A stretch of DNA of 6,233 nucleotides, taken from the NCBI GenBank assembly GCA_016867005.1, contig VGKM01000072.1, forward strand, positions 1-6,233, written 5' to 3'. The notes beneath the pieces are model-generated. The model had not been told where the DNA came from, did no database searches, and saw nothing but the letters and a program-made list of their open reading frames with translations. Source of the DNA: Candidatus Omnitrophota bacterium. GTDB taxonomy: Bacteria > Omnitrophota > Gorgyraeia > Gygaellales > Profunditerraquicolaceae. Positions within the stretch are counted from its first letter, which is position 1, and every line of letters begins with the position of its first letter. The position numbers and the translations under genes were made by a program. This document shows, piece by piece, positions 1 through 5,728 of this stretch.

Positions 1-921
1 TACCAGCTGGCACTTGCTTCCCAATTGTTTAGTCAATTCCACCCATCCATCATGGTCATGTTCGGACAACCCGTCTTCAATGGAAAGTATGGGGTAGGCC
101 CCCAGCCATTTTTCATAAATATTCATAAGATCTGCGGCGCTCTTTTTAGTGTTTTCAAAATCGTACGCCCCGTCTTTAAAGAAAGAACTGGCAGCACAAT
201 CCAACGCCAGATAAATATCTTTACCGGGCTTATACCCTGCTTTTTCTATTGCTCCAACAATCAATTCCAGCGCCTCTTCGTTGGACTGCAGATTAGGCGC
301 AAAACCGCCTTCATCCCCGACAGAAGTGGAAAGCTTCCTGGATTTCAGGATGCTTTTTAGGTTATGAAAAACCTCGGTTGCCTGCCTCAATGCCTCTTTA
401 AATGTCGGCGCGCCTTTTGGCATAATCATGAATTCCTGGATATCAAGATTATTATCCGCATGCAACCCGCCGTTTAAGATATTCATCAAAGGTACAGGAA
501 GCACGCAGGCTTTGTTTCCCCCGATAAATTTGTAAAGCGGCTCTTTCTTTGCGGCTGCGGCAGCTTTTGCCACTGCCATAGATACGCCCAAAATGGCATT
601 AGCGCCGAATTTGGATTTATTTTCTGTTCCGTCTAAGTTAATCAGCAGCTTATCGATCGCTTTAAAATCCGGTTCCAAACCTTTTATCCTGGAAGCAATT
701 ACGCTATTTACGTTATCAACTGCTTTTAAAACGCCTTTTCCTAAATATCTGCCCTTATCGCCGTCCCTTAATTCAAGTGCTTCATTATCTCCGGTAGAAG
801 CGCCTGAGGGCACTGCAGCCCTTCCTAAAGTATTATCTTCCAGTATTACGTCTACCTCTACGGTAGGATTCCCGCGGGAATCAAGGATCTCCCGTGCCTG
901 AACTTTTTTTATTTTTGCCAT
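1..921 (-). CDS. eno: Enolase (phosphopyruvate hydratase), 3' end cut by the window edge
   Basis: Cytoplasmic glycolytic enzyme that interconverts 2-phosphoglycerate and phosphoenolpyruvate. The reading frame is open from the ATG at 921 to base 1 and gives 307 residues, about 70% of the usual ~430, so the last ~120 residues lie outside the window. Visible hallmarks are the N-terminal REILDSRGNPTVE segment (10-22), the mobile loop PSGASTG (38-44), LDGTENKSKFGANAILGVS (96-114), GGLHADNN with the catalytic-region His154, IQEF with Glu163, and GDEGGFAPN with the proton-shuttling Glu204. Metal ligands Asp241 (LALDCAAS) and Glu282 (SIEDGL) are present. The third metal ligand and the catalytic lysines fall beyond the edge. 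The start is supported by a GGAGC Shine-Dalgarno at 927-931, five bases upstream, and by alignment of MAKIKKVQAREILDSRG with known enolase N termini. The gene is divergent from the ftsH-like gene. No frameshift or missing residue is seen. Confidence 0.98.
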   Translation of the reverse strand, partial: MAKIKKVQAREILDSRGNPTVEVDVILEDNTLGRAAVPSGASTGDNEALELRDGDKGRYLGKGVLKAVDNVNSVIASRIKGLEPDFKAIDKLLINLDGTENKSKFGANAILGVSMAVAKAAAAAKKEPLYKFIGGNKACVLPVPLMNILNGGLHADNNLDIQEFMIMPKGAPTFKEALRQATEVFHNLKSILKSRKLSTSVGDEGGFAPNLQSNEEALELIVGAIEKAGYKPGKDIYLALDCAASSFFKDGAYDFENTKKSAADLMNIYEKWLGAYPILSIEDGLSEHDHDGWVELTKQLGSKCQLV

Positions 922-986
922 GTCTTGCTCCTTATATTTGTTAAGATATTGGGTTAAATTATTTGCTGGCATAAAAGCAGAGCTTT

Positions 987-1014
987 ATTATACACTCGTT
1001 AATTCGGAGGTCAA
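987..1014 (-). promoter_or_regulatory. Predicted sigma70-type promoter of eno
   Basis: On the minus strand, TTGACC (-35, at 1014-1009) and a perfect TATAAT (-10, at 992-987) are separated by 16 bases. Transcription would start near 980 and leave a leader of roughly 59 bases before the eno ATG at 921. The match is 11 of 12 consensus bases with slightly short spacing, so a strong constitutive promoter is expected. This is inference from consensus only. Confidence 0.7.
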
Positions 1015-1035
1015 ATGGTTTTTTGAAACAAACAT

Positions 1036-1084
1036 AACCTCGTAGGTTAGATAATATTATTTTTATGTCCAAACCTACGAGGTT
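1036..1084. repeat. Nested palindrome between divergent promoters
   Basis: AACCTCGTAGGTT at 1036-1048 is the exact reverse complement of AACCTACGAGGTT at 1072-1084, giving a perfect 13-bp inverted repeat around a 23-base AT-rich spacer. Each arm is also a small palindrome: AACCT, three bases, AGGTT. The block therefore holds four copies of one half-site in symmetric arrangement. It lies 22 bases upstream of the eno -35 box and 17 bases upstream of the ftsH-like -35 box. It could be a double operator for a dimeric regulator serving both promoters, or a REP/MITE-like dispersed hairpin element. It is unlikely to be a terminator, because both flanking genes point away from it. The symmetry is seen directly; the role is not known. 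Confidence 0.75.
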
Positions 1085-1101
1085 GGAGCGGTAAAAATGG
1101 T

Positions 1102-1130
1102 TTGACTAAAGAAGCTCCCTATGTTATCTT
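1102..1130 (+). promoter_or_regulatory. Candidate promoter of the ftsH-like gene
   Basis: TTGACT (1102-1107) and TATCTT (1125-1130) are 17 bases apart, matching 5 of 6 and 4 of 6 consensus bases. Transcription would begin near 1137, giving a short leader of about 17 bases before the ATG at 1154. If correct, the in-frame ATG at 1121 is not in the transcript, which favours the later start. The match is moderate and rests on consensus only. Confidence 0.4.
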
Positions 1131-1143
1131 CTATTAATAGCAC

Positions 1144-1149
1144 AGGGAG
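1144..1149 (+). promoter_or_regulatory. Shine-Dalgarno that decides the ftsH-like start
   Basis: AGGGAG sits four bases before the ATG at 1154. The alternative ATG at 1121 has only weak purine content upstream. The spacing is a little short but usable, and this site is the main reason for choosing 1154. Confidence 0.55.
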
Positions 1150-1153
1150 AATT

Positions 1154-2827
1154 ATGGAAATAAGAAAATGGAAATTATTCTGGAAGCTCCACTGGATTAA
1201 GATACTGCTCGGGATAGGAATTACTGCGCTTGCCATATCCTTAGTTATTTTTATAATTATCGGCATACGCGCCTGGAACGAAGCCGAATCATACCTGAGG
1301 CAATCGCAGCTGGCGATGATACCCCTACAGCTCTACCTTCAGATAATAATGGCCTTGATTTTCGGCGTTGTTTACACCTTTATGTGGTATTGGCTGATGT
1401 TTAAACGCGGCGCCCAGTCATTCACCCAGACAAAAAAGAAATCCGTAGCCGGAGAAGAACTGGGGATTACCTGGAGCGATGTCATCGGCATGGAAGAAGC
1501 AAAGCAGGAAGCGCTCGAAGTCGTAAAACTTATCAAGGACCGCGCCGAACTCCAGCGCATCGGAGGAAAAATCTTAAAAGGCATCCTGATGCTCGGCCCT
1601 CCCGGATGCGGAAAAACCTACCTTGCTAAAGCCATAGCCACCGAAGCAAAAATGCCTTTCATCTCCATGTCCGGCTCGGAATTTGTCGAGATGTTTGTCG
1701 GCGTAGGCGCAGGAAGAATACGCAGCTTATTTAAACAGGCGCGCCAACACGCAGAATTTGAAGGCGGCTGTATTATCTTTATCGATGAAATTGACGCGGT
1801 AGGCGCACAAAGGTCCGTTGACAGGGGTTTCGGCGGGCAGACCGAAAGCAATACTACTCTAAATCAACTGCTCGTTGAAATGGACGGCCTGAAGGAAAAG
1901 GAATTAAATATAATCTTAATCGGCGCGACAAATGCCCCGGAAACATTCCTTGACCCGGCACTCTTAAGGCCTGGCAGGTTTGACCGAAAAATCTATGTTG
2001 ACCTACCGGGGCTAGAAGACCGCGAAAGCCTGCTGGCTTATTATTTAAGGAAAGTCACTTTTGACCAGAATGATGTAAAGATCAACCGGCTGGCCAAAAT
2101 CACTATCGGATACAGCCCCGCTGATATCGCAAATCTTGTAAGAGAGGCCGCATTAATAGCTGTGCGCCACCGCAAACAAAGCATCACGATGAGCGAAATC
2201 GAAGAAGCGCGTGAAAGAATAGCCCTGGGCATTAAACGTAAGATCAAGATGAATGACGAAGAGAAACGGCAAACGGCATATCATGAAGCAGGGCATGCGG
2301 TGGTCACATACCTTCTTGCTCCCTCAAAAGACGTTTTTAAAGCAAGTATCATACCCAGAAAAGCTACGGGCGGAGCCACCTGGATACCGGAAAAAGAAGA
2401 AACTTTTATCAAGGACCAGAAAGAGCTGCTTTCAGAAATTAAAATTGCCCTGGGAAGCTTTGCCGCAGAAAGGATCAAGTTTGGTTTTACTACAGCCGGT
2501 GTTGACGGAGATTTCCAGGTTGCTTTAGGCATTGCTCATAATATGGCATGGCGCTGGGGCATGGGAAAATCCGGCCTGATCGGAAATTTCGGCTCCCTCG
2601 TCAATCAAAGGCAATTCGCCAACCCCCTTATGTCGGAAGAAACCAAAGCAAAGCTGGATAACGATGTGCAGAATATATTAAACAGCTGCCTTCAGGAAGC
2701 GTCGGAGCTCCTAAGAAAAGAATCCGCGCTTTTAGATAGATTTGCCGAAGAGCTCTTTAAAAAGGAAGAACTAAATTACGATGAAATTGAAGCGATTTTC
2801 CGGGAATTCGGCAAAAGCCGGACTTAG
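1154..2827 (+). CDS. FtsH-type membrane AAA+ zinc metalloprotease with a very short periplasmic loop
   Basis: ATP-dependent inner-membrane protease of the FtsH/M41 family, which extracts and degrades membrane and short-lived cytoplasmic proteins as a hexamer. The 557-residue product has two predicted membrane helices (about 15-38 and 60-83). The AAA module carries Walker A GPPGCGKT (148-155, with Cys where Thr is usual), pore loop MFVGVGA (180-186), Walker B IIFIDEID (207-214), and a second region of homology ending in LRPGRFDR with arginine fingers Arg275 and Arg278. The protease module carries HEAGH (377-381) and a likely third zinc ligand, Asp453, in GDFQVA before WGMG. All catalytic parts are intact, so it should be active. 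Oddities: only about 20 residues separate the helices, against roughly 70 in canonical FtsH, and at 557 residues it is shorter than the usual 610-650. It may be a second paralogue, so I give no gene symbol. The 3' end overlaps the lipoprotein gene by 47 bases. Confidence 0.93.
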   Translation: MEIRKWKLFWKLHWIKILLGIGITALAISLVIFIIIGIRAWNEAESYLRQSQLAMIPLQLYLQIIMALIFGVVYTFMWYWLMFKRGAQSFTQTKKKSVAGEELGITWSDVIGMEEAKQEALEVVKLIKDRAELQRIGGKILKGILMLGPPGCGKTYLAKAIATEAKMPFISMSGSEFVEMFVGVGAGRIRSLFKQARQHAEFEGGCIIFIDEIDAVGAQRSVDRGFGGQTESNTTLNQLLVEMDGLKEKELNIILIGATNAPETFLDPALLRPGRFDRKIYVDLPGLEDRESLLAYYLRKVTFDQNDVKINRLAKITIGYSPADIANLVREAALIAVRHRKQSITMSEIEEARERIALGIKRKIKMNDEEKRQTAYHEAGHAVVTYLLAPSKDVFKASIIPRKATGGATWIPEKEETFIKDQKELLSEIKIALGSFAAERIKFGFTTAGVDGDFQVALGIAHNMAWRWGMGKSGLIGNFGSLVNQRQFANPLMSEETKAKLDNDVQNILNSCLQEASELLRKESALLDRFAEELFKKEELNYDEIEAIFREFGKSRT

Positions 2828-3671
2828 CTTATTTCTGGCTATCGTTGTTCTCGGCTGCAGTAATTGCACCAACCCCACCTATACAAAAAAGCAGATCGAT
2901 TCGGCAACAGAGAATATCCTGAAAAAAGAATACAAGCTTGAGGCAAAAGCAAAACTACTCGGCGATACCCTGTCGGTATATCTGCCTGTCCAGGATATTA
3001 TTTCCCCTGCCAAAAACCCCAAGAAAATAAAAGAAATCTTTGAAGTAGGATCGGTCAAAAGCGCGTTTAACGATGCGTCTTTTGTGGTCAATTACGATAT
3101 AAATAAGATCCGCCCCCTGGAAAAAATCGACCCCTATGAAATCAACAAAGAGGTCTCAGAAAAAGTCGGTAAAGTCCTGCGCACCCTTGTAAGAGTAATA
3201 TCCAGTACCGCCCATTCAAAAGAAAGCCAGCCGGAATTCCTCCGCATTATTATCGGAGACACCAATTCCGGCTTTGAAATAGTAAATACTATTTACACTC
3301 TCGACCTAAAAAAAGTAGCTTACAATCTGATTTCCACCACGGAATACCAGCATCGCACGATCCAGGACACCGCCGTCAACGCGAAACTTATCAATGACAT
3401 AAAAGGCAGCAGCATCCAGTTCAAAGAAGTAAAAATGAAGGATTTTATTGCCGGGCAAATCGAACAACGCATATTACGCAAATTTCAAAAACCTGAAGTC
3501 GATAAAAATGCCGATATAGACGCAGAAATCCTCAAGGTAATTGTTTCTGTAATGCAGATTTACGATTTTAACGGGTTTAGCGACGCGGAATTGAATAATT
3601 TAGTTACAAATAGCAGGTTAAAATTAAACAGGGCGGCGATTATGACAGGGCCTTCCGAGAAGAGATTCTAA
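2781..3671 (+). CDS. Predicted lipoprotein of unknown function
   Basis: I do not recognise this 296-residue protein as a named family. The N terminus is a typical lipoprotein signal: basic residues (MKLKR), a hydrophobic stretch (about 14-24) and the lipobox VLGC with Cys26, so the mature ~271-residue protein should be lipid-anchored outside the cytoplasmic membrane. The rest is mixed and charged, with no further membrane helix and no obvious catalytic motif. An early stretch around residues 48-73 (KEYKLEAKAKLLGDTLSVYL) reads like a small beta-rich module. The ATG at 2781 lies inside the ftsH-like gene. No ATG, GTG or TTG follows the ftsH-like stop before Cys26, so the start must be within the overlap; TTG at 2787 is the only other nearby choice. 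AGGA at 2763-2766 is a distant possible ribosome site. The overlap suggests translational coupling, so it could be a partner, regulator or substrate of the protease, but this is inference from position only. Confidence 0.8.
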   Translation: MKLKRFSGNSAKAGLSLFLAIVVLGCSNCTNPTYTKKQIDSATENILKKEYKLEAKAKLLGDTLSVYLPVQDIISPAKNPKKIKEIFEVGSVKSAFNDASFVVNYDINKIRPLEKIDPYEINKEVSEKVGKVLRTLVRVISSTAHSKESQPEFLRIIIGDTNSGFEIVNTIYTLDLKKVAYNLISTTEYQHRTIQDTAVNAKLINDIKGSSIQFKEVKMKDFIAGQIEQRILRKFQKPEVDKNADIDAEILKVIVSVMQIYDFNGFSDAELNNLVTNSRLKLNRAAIMTGPSEKRF

Positions 3672-4257
3672 CCCTCCTCCCTTTTATCCCCAGTTTTCCT
3701 TTAACAAAAATGTTGATGGCCTCTGGATAAAGCAAGTGTTCGATCTTATGGATTTTCTCTTCGAGCGACTTTAACGTATCGGATGCTTTAATTACTAAGG
3801 CCTGCTGCAGGATTATGGGCCCATGGTCCATTTTTTCGTCCACAAAGTGGACTGTAACGCCTGTTACCTTAGCCCCATAGAAAAAAGCATCGCGGATCGC
3901 ATGCGCGCCTTTAAAAGCAGGCAGGAGCGCCGGATGGATATTAATAATCTTATTCTTAAAATTCCCGACAAAATCCGGACTTAAGACCCTCATAAATCCG
4001 GCTAAGACAACCAGGCCGATCTTTTCTTTTTTAAGGAGCCGGATAATTTCATTCTCAAAATCAGCCCTATTGGAATAATCTTCGCGGGCAATTATTACTG
4101 CCTTGACTTGCGCGCGGAGCGCCTTTGCTATAACGGGCGCAGACGGGTTGTCAGAAACCAATAAAGACAGGCGCGCCTTGATTTTCCCTTTCTTAACAGC
4201 TTCGGCAATCGCGCTAAAATTACTGCCCCTTCCGGAAGCAAAAACAGCTATATTCAC
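3640..4257 (-). CDS. purN: Phosphoribosylglycinamide formyltransferase (GAR transformylase)
   Basis: Cytoplasmic enzyme of de novo purine synthesis. It moves the formyl group of 10-formyltetrahydrofolate onto GAR to make FGAR. The 205-residue length is close to the usual 190-215. The phosphate-binding GRGSNF loop is at 9-14, SDNPSAPVI at 35-43 and LAGFMRVLSP at 85-94. The catalytic triad is visible as Asn106 and His108 in INIHPALLP and Asp144 in DEKMDHGPI, the same numbering as the Escherichia coli enzyme. The start is GTG at 4257-4255, preceded by AGGAAGG (4269-4263) at good spacing. It begins 70 bases after the rnfB stop on the same strand, so it may be read as the last gene of the rnf operon. 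Its ribosome site and start lie inside a long hairpin, described separately. Its 3' end overlaps the lipoprotein gene, which runs the opposite way, by 32 bases. Confidence 0.96.
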   Translation of the reverse strand: MNIAVFASGRGSNFSAIAEAVKKGKIKARLSLLVSDNPSAPVIAKALRAQVKAVIIAREDYSNRADFENEIIRLLKKEKIGLVVLAGFMRVLSPDFVGNFKNKIINIHPALLPAFKGAHAIRDAFFYGAKVTGVTVHFVDEKMDHGPIILQQALVIKASDTLKSLEEKIHKIEHLLYPEAINIFVKGKLGIKGRRVRISSRKALS

Positions 4258-4324
4258 CCCGCCCTTCCTTTCTATTCTTAATAAAACCCCAAACCTTACC
4301 TATTGTCTTTAGGAAGGGCGGGGT
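4256..4324 (-). promoter_or_regulatory. Hairpin burying the purN ribosome site and start codon
   Basis: ACCCCGCCCTTCCT (transcript sense, 4324-4311) is the exact reverse complement of AGGAAGGGCGGGGT (4269-4256). This gives a perfect 14-bp stem with 10 G-C pairs and a 41-base loop. The 3' arm contains the purN Shine-Dalgarno and the first two bases of the GTG start, so folding should block purN initiation. No U-run follows the stem, so it is not a terminator itself. The 5' arm starts three bases after the rnfB stop codon, so a ribosome finishing rnfB would cover part of it and could free the purN start. The pairing is seen directly; the regulation is inferred. The loop matches no riboswitch I recognise. 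Confidence 0.65.
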
Positions 4325-4325
4325 T
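4285..4325 (-). terminator. Terminator-like alternative hairpin after rnfB
   Basis: In transcript sense, AACCCC (4325-4320) can pair with GGGGUU (4290-4285), and CCUUCCU (4317-4311) with AGGUAAGG (4301-4294) with one bulged U. These two helices stack across a small internal loop and enclose a 9-base apical loop. The 3' side runs straight into UUUUAUU (4286-4280), as in an intrinsic terminator, although two of the U bases may be used in the stem. This fold uses the same 5' arm as the purN start hairpin, so the two exclude each other. It could end the rnf transcript before purN or be a partial attenuator. Confidence 0.4.
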
Positions 4326-4327
4326 CA

Positions 4328-5116
4328 TCATCCCCTCTTTCTTATCGTTTTCATAGGGCAAACATCTATACATTTCCCGCAGGAAGTACATTTATCATAA
4401 TCAATTACCGCGACATTGTCTATAACTTTAATAGCGCTCACAGGACAGGCCTTTTCGCAGAGCTTACATGCAATACAACCAACAGGGCAGGATGCTTTAG
4501 TATCTTTACCCAGGTCATGCGAGCTGCAGGCAACAAAAACATTTCCTGAAAGCGGGCTCAATGATAATATTTTCTTCGGGCAGATCTCAACACACTTATT
4601 GCATGCCTTGCATTTATCTTTATCAATTAAAGGCAGGCCATCCTCTGACATCTTTATTGCATCAAAAGGGCATACCCGCAGGCAATCTCCGAACCCTAAA
4701 CAACCATATACGCATGCCTTCTGGCCCCCTAAAACAAGGTTGGCGGCAACGCAATCTTTTATACCCTGATATGTATATTTATCCTTCGCGCGGCTGCCTC
4801 CGAAACAATGCAGAGTAGCCACTTTTTTAACTTCCTCTTTTATTTTTACCCCTAAGATTTTAGCGATACCCTCTTTTGCCTCTTCATTTGACACTGTGCA
4901 TTTTTCTACAGTGCAGCTGCCCTGGATCAGGCCTTCGGCAAACCCCATGCATCCGGGAAAACCGCAGGCGCCGCAATTAGCACCCGGCAATCTGGAGAAA
5001 ATCTTTTCAATCCTCGGGTCAGCTTCAACGCAGAATTTTTTGCTTGCGATGGCAAGGACCAGGCCGAAACCCAAACCTAAACCGCCCAAAATTATTATCG
5101 GAATTAATATTTCCAT
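4328..5116 (-). CDS. rnfB: Rnf complex subunit B (multi-cluster ferredoxin-like electron carrier)
   Basis: Subunit of the Rnf complex (Na+- or H+-translocating ferredoxin:NAD+ oxidoreductase). It probably accepts electrons from reduced ferredoxin at the cytoplasmic face. The 262 residues start with one membrane anchor (about 3-24). Next comes the Fe-S domain motif CGACGFPGC (Cys48, 51, 56) with Cys73 as the likely fourth ligand. Four ferredoxin-type blocks follow: Cys135/139/145/149, Cys169/172/175/179, Cys214/217/220/224 and Cys243/246/249/253, so up to five [4Fe-4S] clusters are possible. The 192-residue Escherichia coli protein has fewer; longer forms are known in anaerobes such as acetogens. 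Extra cysteines at 104, 122, 197 and 210 are unassigned. The ATG at 5116 follows the rnfA stop by two bases and has a weak AGG upstream, pointing to coupling with rnfA. It ends with tandem TGA TGA. purN follows downstream. Confidence 0.97.
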   Translation of the reverse strand: MEILIPIIILGGLGLGFGLVLAIASKKFCVEADPRIEKIFSRLPGANCGACGFPGCMGFAEGLIQGSCTVEKCTVSNEEAKEGIAKILGVKIKEEVKKVATLHCFGGSRAKDKYTYQGIKDCVAANLVLGGQKACVYGCLGFGDCLRVCPFDAIKMSEDGLPLIDKDKCKACNKCVEICPKKILSLSPLSGNVFVACSSHDLGKDTKASCPVGCIACKLCEKACPVSAIKVIDNVAVIDYDKCTSCGKCIDVCPMKTIRKRG

Positions 5117-5118
5117 TT

Positions 5119-5727
5119 TTAAAACCTGAAGCCGTTAAAGCCCATAAAAGCCAGGCTCATTAATGAAGCAACGACAAAAGCTATGGCTACTCCCCTCATG
5201 GAGCGCGGCGTATCGGCAAACTGCAGGCGTTCCCTTATCCCCGACATCAATATCAAAGCCAGAAGAAATCCTATCCCCGCAAAAAATGCCTGAAATACCG
5301 AATATGCAAAACCCCATTTTACTGCCTGCCCTGACGGAAAAAAGTTGTCGATATTAAGGATAGTAACGCCTAAAACCGCGCAATTGGTAGTAATTAAAGG
5401 AAGATAGATACCTAAGCTTCTATATAAAGCAGGCGAATTCTTGCGTATTACCATTTCGATAAACTGCACAAAAGCGGCAATTACGAGAATAAAAACTATT
5501 GTCCTTAAATACTCGACATTAAAAGGAATGAGCAGAAAATAGTAAAGCAGCCAGGTAATTATGGCAGAGCAGGTCATAACGAATATTACGGCAAACCCCA
5601 TACTGGTTGCGGATTTTGTTTCTTTTGAAACCCCTAAAAACGGGCATAGGCCGAGGAATTTTGAAAGAATGAAATTATTTATAAAAACCATACTGATAGC
5701 TATCGCTAAGATCTTTCCGACGTCCAT
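5119..5727 (-). CDS. rnfA: Rnf complex membrane subunit A
   Basis: Integral membrane subunit of the Rnf complex, homologous to NqrE of the Na+-pumping NADH:quinone reductase. With RnfE it forms the pseudo-symmetric core through which electrons cross the membrane during Na+ or H+ transport. The 202-residue protein has about six hydrophobic segments. Family signatures are NNFILSKFLGLCPFLGVSKE (17-36) and LPLITTNCAVLGV (109-121). Cys28 and Cys116 lie in these motifs and correspond to the cysteines that hold the intramembrane [2Fe-2S] centre in known Rnf structures. The length fits the family (193 in Escherichia coli). The start at 5727 is one base after the rnfE stop. Its best ribosome site, GGGAGG, lies about 14 bases upstream inside the end of rnfE, which is far, so translation is probably coupled to rnfE. 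No alternative start codon exists nearby in frame. Confidence 0.97.
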   Translation of the reverse strand: MDVGKILAIAISMVFINNFILSKFLGLCPFLGVSKETKSATSMGFAVIFVMTCSAIITWLLYYFLLIPFNVEYLRTIVFILVIAAFVQFIEMVIRKNSPALYRSLGIYLPLITTNCAVLGVTILNIDNFFPSGQAVKWGFAYSVFQAFFAGIGFLLALILMSGIRERLQFADTPRSMRGVAIAFVVASLMSLAFMGFNGFRF

Positions 5728-5728
5728 T

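Noticed and set aside
25..901. Open plus-strand frames opposite eno (25-360 and 593-901)
   Set aside because: They lie antisense to a clear enolase frame, show no recognisable motifs and have no good ribosome sites.
1036..1084. The nested palindrome as a transcription terminator
   Set aside because: Both flanking genes are transcribed away from it and no U-run follows the stem in either direction.
1115..1149. Inverted repeat CTCCCT / AGGGAG that could hide the ftsH-like ribosome site
   Set aside because: It is only 6 bp, any anti-Shine-Dalgarno-like sequence would match, and the 5' copy lies before the predicted transcription start.
1121..1153. Upstream in-frame ATG at 1121 as the start of the ftsH-like gene
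   Set aside because: It lacks a ribosome site and would precede the predicted transcription start near 1137. The ATG at 1154 has AGGGAG just upstream.
2253..2532. Out-of-frame open stretches within the ftsH-like gene on both strands
   Set aside because: They overlap the conserved protease domain, including HEAGH and the third zinc ligand, and carry no features of their own.
4258..4327. A separate purN promoter in the rnfB-purN spacer
   Set aside because: No -35/-10 pair with acceptable spacing was found on the minus strand. AT-rich pieces near 4278-4286 are better explained as the tail of the terminator-like hairpin.
4416..5129. Plus-strand open frames opposite rnfB
   Set aside because: They are antisense to the cysteine-rich RnfB frame, and their composition is a by-product of its codons.
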